A stretch of 64,000 nt of DNA from Scilla litardierei. Taxonomy: Eukaryota; Streptophyta; Magnoliopsida; Asparagales; Asparagaceae. The stretch is taken from positions 279,241,043 to 279,305,042 of the forward strand of contig CM061142.1 in the NCBI GenBank assembly GCA_030789695.1, in the 5' to 3' direction. Below the pieces are notes generated by a model. The model saw only the letters and a program-made list of their open reading frames with translations, had not been told where the DNA came from and did not search any database. Positions 34,680 to 46,380 of the stretch are shown here, piece by piece (the stretch's first letter is position 1; the number at the start of each line of letters is the position of its first letter). The position numbers were made by a program, and so were the translations under genes.

Positions 34680-35079
34680 TGCACAAACAAGTCCGAATCG
34701 AAGCGCGACGCTTCGAGGAAGTTAGAATGAACTTGTACTAAGATCCTAGAGCTACGATATGAGCGTTATGAAGATAGAATCGTAAGATATACTCAAGGCT
34801 TAACATTCTATAGATCAAAGCTAAAAGACTATAAATAAAACCTTAAGGAACGGTCTTCGAAAGCTTCGATCAATTCTTCATGACTTCCAAAACGGTCCAA
34901 GAGCTTCAACGAAGCTTTAGGCAATGAATACGTGCTTTGAGAAGTCTTGAGATGTCGCTTTGATTGTTCTCGTGAATTTGGCGACGATCTCCAATACTGC
35001 GCTCACAAATTGTTAGTTCATGAATTATTTATGTTTGCTCATCATCCAAAACCAAATCCGGGGAGTCCAATATTCAACA

Positions 35080-35094
35080 TTCTCCCCCTTTTTG
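35080..35094 (-). other. Polypurine tract of SIRE-A
   Basis: The minus strand reads CAAAAAGGGGGAGAA, ending at the 3' LTR border. The equivalent in SIRE-B is 50979-50993. Confidence 0.88.
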
Positions 35095-35959
35095 GTGATG
35101 ACAAACCAACATAAATAATAATAAAAATAATGATTCAAATGAAAAATACTTACTCCCCCTGCATTGATGACACGTTAATTCCAAAATGAATATATATGAA
35201 TTGCATCAATCAGACGAGTAAGATAAATAAAGAGAATCGATTTTTGAAATATCGGATTTTGAAAATCCTTATATATTTTCTATTATTGAGTAAAGGAACA
35301 TACCCTCCAATATTCAATATTCTTGGTTAAATTTGTGCATGGAAAACAATTCTATACAATCATAGAAATATAATCTATTTAACCAAGCTTCCAAGCGTCG
35401 AGCGACGAATTCACATTTCATATGCGTTGAACGAATAGTAAATGTGCACGACGAATTAAAACATAGAGAACATCGATGTGTATATATATAAAAAACATCA
35501 TGTGTACATCCAAAAAGATATCACATCGAGTACATCAAGTATAACATACCATGGATATCAACAACAAAAAGGAAAATACATCATACATCATATAACCATC
35601 AGCATCATCCAAAGTACATCAAAATACAACACCGACATCCAGAAAAATGAAAATACATCAAAATAACCCTCAAACTCCATCCTAAACCCAAAATACTCTC
35701 AATAAGATGCATCATCCAATGAGCAGTGGAGAGTCCTCGATACTGACGATCACGAGGGAGTGGCTGGATCAGCAGTCTCCATGGGTCCAGTCGATGGAGT
35801 GGACTCAGGCTCTGCTGGGAGGAGAGGCGTGTCAACAGACGGGATCGTCGGGGCAGGAGTGGAAACGACGACGGGCTCAACGGCTGGGGTCTCAACAGGA
35901 GTAACAGCAGGCAAGACAGGAGCAGGGTCGTCAACAGGAGCAGCAGCAGCCTCAGAAGT
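35095..35959 (-). other. SIRE-A 3' untranslated region
   Basis: Between the third ORF and the purine tract, AT-rich. It lacks about 270 bp that SIRE-B has at about 51175-51480, between ATCCTTATATAT and ATTGAATAATG. The part next to the ORF (35700-35956) still matches the 3' coding end of the SIRE-B third ORF, which SIRE-A no longer reads because of an early stop at 35960. Confidence 0.75.
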
Positions 35960-37466
35960 CTAAACTATTGGTGCAGAAGTCTCTGGAGCACCGGAAGAGG
36001 TGCCATCTCCAGGAGCAGATGTGGTAGCAGCAGCAGCAGCAGTGGCCTCATCGCCACGAGCCAAGGAAGTGACAAGATCGTCAATATCCTCATCGTCCAT
36101 CTCCTCGGCCTCAGAAACGGAAGGAGGAAGCTCAATGCCCATCATATGAGCCATACGGCAAACTACCTCCTCGGTACGAGCCAAACGCGACTCGTGCCGA
36201 CGAAGTAAGCGTACGACATCATCTAATGTGGCAGAGGGAGTGGGGGCTGCAGCAGCTGAGGGAGTGGGGGCAACAGCAGCTGAGGGAGTGGCCTGGGAAG
36301 CAGATGTGGTCAACCTCTGCACGTGACGAAGCGCCGCAAGAGATTTCTTAACGGCAGTCGCGTTCAGAGGAGGACCCAAGGGACGCTCATCATCAGGAGG
36401 CAGGGGAACACCGAATCGAAGGAAAACCAAAGTCAACAGACATGGATATGGGATATGCGCAGATTTAGTGGTCTTGCGTATACACTCGAAAGAGTCCATC
36501 TTATCGAGTATAATGCGAGCCCAATTAATCTCGCTACCCATGAAAAGAGCGTATATCAATTTCAAAAACGGTTGAGATGGAAGAGAAGAAGATCCATACT
36601 TGGGAAGAAGGCAGGACTTCAAGATCAGATTAAGCACCCAAGCATTTGACTTGAAAGATTTGGAAGGGACTCCTATGAATGCTGGGGGGATAACCGGGAA
36701 GATTTTGCCTAGGGTCCGCTGATCTAAGGAGGAGATATCAACGACAGAGATGTCAGAAGGGAGGAGGCCACACGACGAGCAACCTATCAACTCCCCCAAG
36801 ATTTCTGCCGTGAGGACTATCGGAGTCCCCAAAACAGAAGTCTCAATGGAGTGGGTCTCGCCGTACTGACCCCGGACACGGTTGGCATACAATAGCTTGA
36901 CCAGGTGAGGGTAGGGTCGGGGGTTTGCCTTAGGGTCGAAGCGAAGGTAGTCCAATAGGCCACTATAGGAGAGAAGATCAGCAAGGCCAAGGAAATCAGA
37001 AAACTGAACGTAATGTTCCAACAACAGCGGGCAGTGCTCTATACAGTTGTACGCAGCTAGACACTGTGGGTCGTCGCGGCACAACGATATATCAACACCT
37101 CCGACTGGCATTGGAGCTTTACCCTTAGCCTTACGGGTCTTAGGAGGAGGTGGAGGAGGGGGTGGAGTGGGTGCCTTCTCGGGATGTTCAGGAGTGTATT
37201 CCTCATCGGAGTTATCCTCAGAATCACTATCCGAACGCTCACCGGGAGGGGTGGGAGCACAGAACTTTTTAGGTTTAGGTTTTGGCTTGGACGATTGGCC
37301 GGTAGGTTTAGGCTTGGACGTCCGCTTCCTCTTCAACGGAGTTGAAGACGAAGAGGGGGGGTCGAGTGGTCTTGGCCCTACATTTAGGAGGGGTCGAAGC
37401 GGTCCCGGTCTCTACGGTCATAGGGGATGCCCCAGAAGAGGTAATCGGGAGTCTCGTTCGTGCCAT
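35960..37466 (-). pseudogene. SIRE-A third ORF, frameshifted and shortened
   Basis: Same protein family as SIRE-B 51934-53631. ATG at 37466 starts MARTRLPITSSGAS. An extra base in a G-run (37355-37361, seven G here, six in SIRE-B) shifts the frame about 37 codons in. The downstream frame is open from 37336: basic Lys/Pro-rich stretch, poly-Pro run, then a conserved globular part with LCRDDPQCLAAYN, VQFSDFLGLADLLSYSGLL, SETSA-like tail. A TAG at 35960-35962, absent in SIRE-B, ends it about 75 codons early. Function unknown; SIRE third ORFs have been called envelope-like, but no signal peptide or membrane helix is visible here. Confidence 0.85.
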
Positions 37467-38398
37467 GATCGCGGCACAACGAGTTCAATCACGCGACGGG
37501 ATAAGATCAAAGACACTAAGCACAAACACTAGATCCTAACACACAAGCCCTAAGAATGAAAATCCGAAACCCTAACTCAAACCCTAGAAGATGAAAACAA
37601 GATCAAGATCACACCCTAGGGAAGAAAACAAGATCTAGGAAGGGGGGATATACCTAGGGGAGTGGTCGACGGCGACGGACGGCGGAGATGGCCGGAAAGT
37701 TGGCCGGAGTCGACGGGAATACGAAGAGGTTCGATCGAGTTTAGGGGGTTATTGAGCTGGAGGAGAGAAGAATACCGACTAAAACGCAAAATAGTCATAT
37801 GAAAGTGATGTAAGCCGGTCGAGAATGCGAAAAGACGCGTTTGCCCTAAAGCGCTTAGTCGGTCACAGTTCAAGCACTGACCGACTAGATTACGATCTAG
37901 TCGGTCGGTCAATGAGCTTGAACCGACTAAGTCGAAATAGAGGCAAACGGAAATTTCTAGGGCTAGAGTTAGTCGGTCGCAGTATAATCACTGACCGACT
38001 AGTTTTCAATCTAGTCGGTCGGTAAGAGTACTATGACCGACTAAAAGAAGTAAATGACAATAGAAAGTTAAAGCTTGAACTAGTCGGTCTGAGTTCACTA
38101 GCTGACGGACTAGATGAGCATCTAGTCGGTTGGTTGATGAACTGAAACCGACTAGAAGAGTCCAAAAATTGATAAATGAGTTCTCTTCATAAACCACTTG
38201 GATGAAACATCTTAACCCTCTCATTAGTCATCTAAACTACCCCATAAAACATCGAAATCTCATATACGATATTCAAATAAGAATTCGAGCAAAAATTCAA
38301 ACAAATCACATAAAATCCCCAAAAATTCAATAAATCTAGCATGAACGAAATATCGCGAAATATAATAGCATGCAAGATAATTGAATGAAACATGAATC
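37467..38398 (-). other. SIRE-A spacer between pol and third ORF, with three more TAGTCGGTC units
   Basis: Non-coding. Sites at 37853-38154 repeat the LTR pattern direct-inverted-direct-inverted three times (near 37855, 37970, 38088). Between this array and the third ORF start the minus strand looks like a plant leader: pyrimidine-rich, GGCCATCTCC, CGTCGACCACTCCCCTAG followed by GTATA, which is a plausible splice donor, and repeated AACCCTAG. This layout suggests a separate transcript for the third ORF, but no TATA box is certain. Confidence 0.7.
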
Positions 38399-41300
38399 CT
38401 ATATCTCGGATTCACCCATAATCCCCAATTCTCGACGCAACCGCACAAAGGAGTCCTCCTTTAGGGGTTTCGTGAAAATATCGGCGATTTGCTTTTGGGT
38501 TTCAACATACACTAATATGATGTCCTTTTTAGCAACATGATCATCTAAAAAGTGGTGTCGGACATCTATGTGTTTTGATCGGGAATGGTGCACCGGATTC
38601 TTTGAAAGACAGATAGCACTTTGGTTATCCACCATGATAGGGCTAGTATCACAATGAATACCAAAATCCTTCAGTGTGTGTCTCATCCAAAGAACCTGGA
38701 CACAAGCGCACCGGCGGCAATATATTCCTCCTCGGTGGTTGAAAGTGATACGGAATTTTGCTTCTTGGAAAACCAAGAGACAAGAGAATTTCCTAGAAAA
38801 TGGCAAGTGCCACTAGTACTTTTCCTGTTGGATTTGCATCCCGCATAATCGGCATCACTATATGAGACTAACTCATACGTGCTAGATTTTGGATAAAGTA
38901 ATCCAAAATCAAGTGTATAACTTAGATAACGGAAAATACGTTTTACCGCTACTAAGTGAGACTCCTTAGGTTGAGACTGATAACGAGCACATACGCATAC
39001 GGCAAACACAATATCGGGCCTACTTGCGGTAAGATAAAGTAAACTACCTATCATACCTCAATATAGACGAATGTCTACATCCTTACCGCCCGTATCCTTG
39101 TCAAGATGCGTAGTCGTGCTCATTGGAGTCTTTTTCCCTGAAGCACTCTCCATTCCAAATCGCTTAAGCAACTCCACCGTATACTTCGTTTGGTGGATGA
39201 AGATTGCATCGTCCATTTGGCGAATTTGGAGACCTAAGAAATATTTGAGCTCACCCATGTGGCTCATCTCAAATTGTTCCTTCATAACATTAGAAAACTC
39301 TTCGCAAAGAGTGAAGTTAGTAGCACCGAAAATGATATCATCAACATAAATTTGAACTAATAAAATATCATTATTCACATGCTTAACAAAAAGTGTAGAA
39401 TCGGCTTCGCCCATTTTAAAATTCAAATCCAAAAGAAAATTCTTTAAGCGATCATACCAAGCTCGAGGAGCTTGTCTCAAGCCATAAAGAGCTTTCTTTA
39501 GTTTAAAAACATGATTTGGAAATTTTTCACTTATGAAGCCCGGAGGTTGAGAAACGTAAACTTCCTCAACAACATCTCTGTTTAAAAATGCACTTTTAAC
39601 ATCCATTTGAAATAATTTAAATTTTTTATGGCATGCAAAAGACAATAATAGTCTAATTGATTCTAATCTAGCTACCGGAGCGAAGGATTCTTCGAAATCG
39701 ATACCTTCCTCTTGTCGATAGCCTTGAGCTACTAACCGAGCTTTGTTCCGGACGACGACTTGGTTTTCGTGGTTTTCGAAATCGATACCTTCCTCTTGTC
39801 GATAGCCTTGAGCTACTAACCGAGCTTTGTTCCGGACGACGACTTGGTTTTCGTGGTTTTCGAAATCGATACCTTCCTCTTGTCGATAGCCTTGAGCTAC
39901 TAACCGAGCTTTGTTCCGGACGACGACTTGGTTTTGTTCTTGAAGATCCACTTTGTCCTTATGACGGTGTGGTTCTTCGATGGCAGAGGAACAAGCTCCC
40001 ATACCTGATTCCTCTCGAATTGAATGAGTTCCTCCTCCATGGCAAGTATCCAAGCACTATCTTCGCACGCTTCAACTATATTCTTTGGCTCTATCGATGA
40101 GGCAAAGGCACAATTGGCGAAGTGATGGACTTGAGATCTCGTCTTGACACTATCATGAATATTGCCAATGACTTGCTCATGGGGATGATCGCGAACGGTA
40201 TGAAGCCGCTTGGGAATACCTTGATCACTAAGCACATTCTCAACAACTTCATTAGTCGGGTTAGTATCAATAGAATCAATTGAATCAATAGACTTAGAAT
40301 TTTCAAACGAATCACATAAAACATCCATGGAGTCATCATCATTTGAAATTCTAGGAGTAGTAAAATTCTCATTAAAAGAGACATGAAGTGATTCCTCGAT
40401 CGTAGAGGATCTTTTGTTGTATATTCGGTAGGCTTTGCTACGTGAGGAATACCCAACAAATATCCCCTCATCCGATCTCGGATCAAACTTGTCCAAATTA
40501 TCATATGTGTTTTTAATAAAACATTTTGCGCCGAAAACACGAAAATGTTTAACTTGAGGCAATCTATCAAACAACAATTCATAGCAAGTTTGTTTGGTGC
40601 CGGGCCTCAAAAGTATTCTATTAAACACATAGCAAGCGGTGTGTACCGCTTCCGCCCAAAATTGATAACCAAGTTGACTATCTTCGAGCATAGTGTGAGC
40701 ACACTCCACAAGCGTTCTATTCTTCCTTTTAACAACACCATTTTGAGGAGGTGCGCGAGGGAAAGAAAACGTGTGAGTAATTCCAAGATCATCACAAAAA
40801 TTTGAGAAAGACTCATTCTCAAATTCACCCCCATGATCACTACGAATAGTGACAATGGTGGTTCCGATGAGATTTTGTACTTTCTTCACAAATATTGTGA
40901 AGTTTTCAAAAGCTTCATTTTTATTACAAAAGAAAAATACACATGTAAATCTAGAATAATCATCGACGATGACAAGTCCATATCTTGCATTTCCTAAGGA
41001 AGCAACTCTAGTTGGCCCAAATAAATCTAGATGTAATAGCTCTAGTGGCCGTTTAGTAGAAATGCTTTTCTTAGGTTTAAATGAAGATTTAGGAAGCTTG
41101 CCACGTTAACAAGAATCACAAAAACTTTTATTTTTGAAAACGAGCTTCGGAAAACCTTTAATGGAATTTAATTTTGAAAGCTTATAAAGTGTTCCAAAGT
41201 TCACATGTCCAAATCGTCGATGCCATAAGTGTTGTTCATTTGTGTTGGCAACGAGACATTGTTCATATGACTTAGGAAGATCCAAAATATAAATATCTTT

Positions 41301-41672
41301 ATGGCGTGTGCCGGAAAATAATAACTTATTATTATCATTTGAAATATGACATAATCCTTTCGCAAATCTAACTTTGTAACCTTTGTCACAAAGTTGGCTT
41401 ATTGAAATAAGATTATGATTTAAACCATTAACTAGATAAACATCACTAATTAAAGGTTTAGACGGGTTACCCACTTTACCAACACCGACGATGGTTCCAC
41501 TCTCATTGTCTCCAAATACGACGCGGTTTCCATTTGCAATGGGAACTACTCCGGAGAGCAATTGAGCGTCACCCGTCATGTGTTTTGAACACCCGCTATC
41601 GAGTATCCAATTCCCTTTGGAGCTAAATTTAAATTTGTTGCTCCTTTTCTTTTTCTTTTCCTTGAGTACCTA
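38399..41672 (-). pseudogene. SIRE-A pol (protease, integrase, RT, RNase H)
   Basis: Element order right to left. Protease DSG triad codons at 41592-41600, then [18 protein letters not shown] at 41106-41108 breaks the integrase finger. Integrase DDE continues open ([33 protein letters not shown]) to about 39940. There about 10 bp present in SIRE-B are missing, which shifts the frame. The RT start is triplicated: an 84 bp unit (28 codons, [20 protein letters not shown]) stands three times in tandem at 39691-39942. RT keeps [16 protein letters not shown] at 39058 and a 1 bp shift near 38703 break RNase H, which otherwise shows SDADYAGCKS, TTEEEYIA and DNQSAICLSKNP. Protease, integrase and RT active residues are still present. 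Confidence 0.9.
39691..39942 (-). repeat. 84 bp in-frame tandem triplication in SIRE-A RT
   Basis: Three copies with starts at 39691, 39775 and 39859, each TTCGAAATCGATACC onward. SIRE-B has a single copy. The copies look identical, so the event is recent. The period is 28 codons, so the frame is kept through the triplication. Confidence 0.95.
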
Positions 41673-41723
41673 AAGATAGAAACTTTCATATCATGGTACC
41701 CAAGGTCATTGGGTCCTCAATGG

Positions 41724-43964
41724 TTAGACCTTTGGAAGCCAAGTCCAATTGGACTTAGACTTCCCCACATAATTTCTACTATGCACAACATCCGAAAAAT
41801 AAGCATTCATATACACTTGTTTTTCATCCATGCTTGTATCCTTTGGGCTCCAAATAGTGAAAATCTTGGTAGCCCTCATCCTATTGGGTGCATGCATGCG
41901 ACGTTGATTTCTACGTGATGCATGTTGTGGATATGCATACGGAACATGATGGAATGGTGCACGACGAGAATTATTCATATGATGAGGTGGGTGAACATAT
42001 GCATGTGTGGGAAGACGTGCGTGAGGGTGTCTCACATGGTGTGCATGTGCCCGAGAATTTGTTGCATAAAAATCATCATATGTGTGAGACGGTGGAGTAG
42101 GACGTGTGTTCCTACGTGGCATGGTATTGGTGTACATATAAGCATGCCCCTTCTTTGAAGGTCCACCCAAAGTGGGTTTCTTTCCGAAAGAGGGTGGGGA
42201 CGAGGTGGAAGCACCATTGGTAAATGAACTATCAATAGAGTGTTTGCTACCACTCGTAGAGTCACCGGAAGTTGGCCTAACAAAAGTAGTGGCCGCTTTG
42301 GATGGACATCCCATCGTATACCCCAAACCAATGTGGTGATTGGCCGGAAGTAAGTCACTTAGGATTTTATCCAAATGGTCCTTACCCTTATTGAATTTAT
42401 TAATTCGGCCTAATGTGTTCTCATATTTCTCTTTGAGAGAATGCATAAAAGTATCCAAGTTGGATACTTGCGATGTGAGCACATAAACACGAGATTTGAG
42501 ATTCTCGTTCTCAATACTCAAAGTCGAGTTTTGAGAAGTTAAATCCGCTATCATATGTTCTTCCGGATCATCAATGCTAACATGTTCAAGTTTAGATTTG
42601 AGATTAACAATCTCATTTCTTAACTCTTCAACAACGGTGTCGTTGTTGGTGATGATAGTCTTAGGCGAGGTTTGAATGCTAGCTAGGTCATCTTTTACTT
42701 TAGTATATCTATTTACTAATTTAGTGTATTTAGACCATAAATGAGAGTTAGCATCCCTAAGATCATCCATAGTTACCTCATCGCCTTCGTCGTCGCTATC
42801 ATCGGAGGAGGAAGATCCTTGATCATGCTCCTCTCTTGCCATGAAGCACATGTGCGCTTGCTCCACTTTCTCATCGTCCGACTCTCCGCTTGAGGAATCC
42901 TCGGAGTCGGTGAATGTTGCTCAGACAAGTCCCTTTTTGTACCCCTTTTTGTACTTCTTCGACTTGTCGAACTTCGGCGCCTTCCACTTCTCCTTTTGCT
43001 TGTTTTGAGGACAATCCGCTTTGATGTGTCCTGGCTTATTGCATTTAAAGCACAAAGGTGGAGAGGCGTTAGTAGAAGTAAATTTAGATTTTTTTTTGAA
43101 GTTACCCTTTCAGAAGAAGCGATTGAACTTCTTTGCCATGAGTGCAATGGATTCCATGTCCATTTCTTCTTCCGAGTCCCCATCATCGGTAGAGGTGGAT
43201 GAAGCCGCCTTGAATGCAATCGCCTTTTTCTTAGGCGCGTCTTGGTTCAAATAGGACTTCATCTTTTCTTGTAACTTCACCTTGCTATCTTTGCGTACCT
43301 CGTAAGCCATCAAAGTACCCATCAATTGAACTACGGTATATTTATTCATGTCATTACCTTCCTCGATGGCGAAGGTACGTTTCTCCCAAGAAGAAGGAAG
43401 TCCTTCGATAATCTTCGAACACTTCTCCTTTTGGGTGTAAGTTTTGCCGAGAGCTTCCAACTCGTTCATTATGTCGACGAAGAGAGCATAATACTCCTTC
43501 ATCTGTTCTCCCTGTTCCATGTGAAACAATTCGTAATCTCTATTGACTACTACGAGTTTAGAATCTCTTACCCGACTCGTTCCTTCATGCAAAATGAGGA
43601 GCGAATTCCAAATTTGATATGCACTCTTACAAGAGCATATCTTATTAAAATCTTCGGGTTCCAAAGCACATTGTAAAGCATTCATTGCTTTGGCATTAGC
43701 AATCTCCGCGGTGACCTCCGCGGTGGTCCACTTGTCGAAATCTTCTTCAGTAGGCACATTGTACTCTGCCATGGTAATTATCCACAAGGAAGCGCTCCGA
43801 AGGAACGTTTCCATCCGGCATTTCCAATATCCATAATTGACGCCGTTGAAGAATGGAGGCCTTGTCGAGGAATGTCCTTCCATGACTGAAGACGCTCCTT
43901 CACGGTTCCTGTAGGTTCCATAATCCGCAGGTGGACGAACGGACTTGTTGTCGTTGGCAGACAT
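41724..43964 (-). pseudogene. SIRE-A gag with two nonsense codons
   Basis: Same 746-codon layout as SIRE-B gag and the same frame throughout, but with TGA at 43110-43112 (CGA in SIRE-B) and TGA at 42921-42923 (GGA in SIRE-B). The first piece (43964-43110) is the capsid-like part with STRPPFFNGVNYGYWKCRM and YELFHMEQGEQMKEYY. The untranslated middle includes the zinc knuckle CFKCNKPGHIKADCP. The last piece (42866-41724) has the coiled coil and the His/Arg-rich tail. The gag stop TAA is at 41724-41726. Confidence 0.9.
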
Positions 43965-43976
43965 AGCTAAGTATCT

Positions 43977-43989
43977 GGCTCTGATACCA
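43977..43989 (-). other. Primer binding site of SIRE-A
   Basis: The minus strand reads TGGTATCAGAGCC two bases after the 5' LTR; complements initiator Met tRNA. Confidence 0.9.
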
Positions 43990-43991
43990 AA

Positions 43992-45746
43992 TGTAATGCC
44001 CTACAAGATACTGCACAAGTACTAGAGGGGTGGGTGAATAGTACTTTAAAAATAACAAGGAGTATAATTCCTAATTATAGTGCAAACAACTACCAAATCA
44101 ATTTGCGGAAGCTTAAATTGAATGACAACAACAAAATTAACAATGCTAACAAAAGATGTTACTGGGTTCGGATCCACCCAAGTCTCCCCGACTTGTTCCC
44201 GGTGATCCTACGTCCCAACCACCCGGATCCCCTCCGGATACTTAGGTTAGAAACCCTAACCCAAGATTTCCACTATGATATCTTGTGAAAAACCTTCACA
44301 AGATCAAATCATACATGCAATGGCAATAGTGAATCCCATAACCCGGGATCACAACCTTCTCTCACAACCGAGAGAATCAACAAGCAATATAAATGAGTTT
44401 ATAATGAAATAAACAATCTTACCACAAAATCCTATACCTTGAGTTTTTCTTACCAAATAGGTGAAAGGAAGGATTTGAGGAAGATGAAGTCACCAAGACC
44501 TAGCACCAAGGAAATGACCAGCAATAGGTGCCTAGGAGTGATTTGGAGACTTGAATCAAGCAAGAGCTTGAAGAGCTCACCAAGAACAAGCTTCTCTCAA
44601 TATGGATTCTAGATCTAGAAAGTGAGAGAATGGGTTTCTTGTGAGGAAGAGAGATTTGGAAATGAGTGAGAATGGCTATCTCTTTTAATCTCAATGAATC
44701 TCTTAATGGCAGCTCTAACCTAGAGAGAAATGACCTAGGTTCGTATTTATAGGGTCCCATAAAAACAATTTAGGTCAATTCCCAACGGATAGAAATCTGA
44801 GGCAACTAGTCGGTCAAAGAACAACCACTGACCGACTAGTTCATCAACTAGTCGGTCAGTCAAACAACATGGACCGACTAAGTGAGGAACTGAGAAGAGA
44901 TAGAAATTTAGACCTAGAAATCTAGTCGGTCCAAGAAGACATTCTGACCGACTAGTTTCACAACTAGTCGGTCAGTCAGTGAACGTAGACCGACTAAGAG
45001 GCAAAATGAAATAGTCTGAATACAAATTGACTTAGTCGGTCCAAGAACAAAAGTTGACCGACTAGATTGTCAACTAGTCGGTCACCAAACGTTCTTAGAC
45101 CGACTAACGATAAACAGTAGCTTAGGAGAAATTTAGTATGAACAGTAAGTCATAACTAGTCGGTCAAAGAAGCATCACTGACCGACTAATTCACAAACTA
45201 GTCGGTCGGTGAGTCAACGTAGACCAACTAACTGTAAACAGTAAGGTGCAAGAAATTAAGGAAGCAAACTAGTCGGTCCAAGAAGCGTTGCTGACCGACT
45301 AGATCACCATCTAGTCGGTCAGTACTTCTTCTTGTACCAACTAACATGCACAAACAAGTCCGAATCGAAGCGCGACGCTTCGAGGAAGTTAGAATGAACT
45401 TGTACTAAGATCCTAGAGCTACGATATGAGCGTTATGAAGATAGAATCGTAAGATATACTCAAGGCTTAACATTCTATAGATCAAAGCTAAAAGACTATA
45501 AATAAAACCTTAAGGAACGGTCTTCGAAAGCTTCGATCAATTCTTCATGACTTCCAAAACGGTCCAAGAGCTTCAACGAAGCTTTAGGCAATGAATACGT
45601 GCTTTGAGAAGTCTTGAGATGTCGCTTTGATTGTTCTCGTGAATTTGGCGACGATCTCCAATACTGCGCTCACAAATTGTTAGTTGATGAATTATTTATG
45701 TTTGCTCATCATCCAAAACCAAATCCGGGGAGTCCAATATTCAACA
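43992..45746 (-). repeat. 5' LTR of SIRE-A
   Basis: 1755 bp, nearly identical to 33326-35079. TATA at 44743-44752, U3 array at 44806-45345. One G in the conserved G-run near its element 3' end is T (GGGGTGGGTGAA). Confidence 0.95.
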
Positions 45747-45751
45747 CTTTC

Positions 45752-46363
45752 AATGGTGAGAGTTGACAAGTCATTGGCTTCTTCTATGGCTGTAGTATTC
45801 TTCTCCCATTCTGATGTTAAGGCACGAAGAATCTTCCTTACTTGTTCAGTTTGAGTATAGGTTTTACCGAGAGCTATTAGAGAATTGACGATGTTGGTGA
45901 ATCGAGTGATCATCTCTCCAATTGGTTCATTCTCCTTCATTCTAAATAACTCAAACCTGTGAACAAGAACAGAGATTTTAGTTTTCTTAACTTTATTAGT
46001 TCCTTCAAGTGTTACGTGGAGTGTATGCCAGATGTCATATGCTAATTTGGCCTGTGAGACACGATTGAACTCAGTCTTGTCCATGGCGCAGAATAGTGCA
46101 TTCATCGCTTCAGAGTTGTGAGTTGTAGCAGATATGTCAATAGCGGTCCATTGGGCATACAGAGTTATATGCTTCTCGTATGGAGTTTCCAACATGTTCC
46201 AGAGTTCGTAGTCGATGCTTTGAAGATAGATCGTTATCCTTGTCTTCCAATAGGAGTAGTTGGAACCGTTGAATAGTTGAGGCCATGTAGTAGAGTGCCC
46301 TTCTGGAAATTGTGATGAAAACGTTGAATTGTTCGTCGGATAGGTGTAGGCCATCTTAACCAT
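45752..46363 (-). pseudogene. SIRE-C gag, 5' part
   Basis: Starts at ATG 46363 (MVKMAYTYPT), just after the primer site, and is open until the SIRE-A insertion. It reads STTWPQLFNGSNYSYWKTRI, AYDIWHTLHVTLEGTNKVKK and RFELFRMKENEPIGEMITRF, the standard SIRE capsid-like region. It ends in LSTLTIES; the protein resumes at 33320 with GNMMAYEVQLQDRK. Cut by insertion; otherwise well kept. Confidence 0.9.
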
Positions 46364-46365
46364 GA

Positions 46366-46378
46366 AGCTTTGATACCA
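46366..46378 (-). other. Primer binding site of SIRE-C
   Basis: The minus strand reads TGGTATCAAAGCT two bases after the 5' LTR; one base different from the Met-tRNA site of the other copia elements (A for G). Confidence 0.85.
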
Positions 46379-46380
46379 AA

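Larger units (their letters stand above)
33326..35079 (-). repeat. 3' LTR of SIRE-A
   Basis: 1754 bp; + strand starts TGTAATGCCCTAC and ends AATATTCAACA. Paired with 43992-45746. Holds the U3 repeat array (34139-34679), the TATA box and, near its element 3' end, CTAGA plus a G-run plus TGAATAG (33356-33373). Confidence 0.95.
33326..45746 (-). mobile_element. SIRE-A: young SIRE/Maximus-type copia element with third ORF
   Basis: 12,421 bp minus-strand element with TSD CTTTC (33321-33325 and 45747-45751) in SIRE-C gag. In element order: 5' LTR (right), primer site, gag, pol (protease, integrase, RT, RNase H), spacer with repeat array, third ORF, 3' region, purine tract, 3' LTR (left). By eye the two LTRs differ at about ten sites in 1755, so insertion is recent. 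Even so the genes carry several nonsense codons and frameshifts, so this copy was probably mobilised by a relative or was damaged soon after insertion. SIRE-B is a sister copy. Confidence 0.95.

Noticed and set aside
35605..35963. Several short frames opposite the third ORF of SIRE-A
   Set aside because: Shadows of the Ala/Thr/Pro-rich tail coding region; equivalents appear opposite the SIRE-B ORF at 51867-52399.
37047..37532. 161-codon Gly-rich + strand frame
   Set aside because: Shadow of the Pro-rich N-terminal part of the SIRE-A third ORF.
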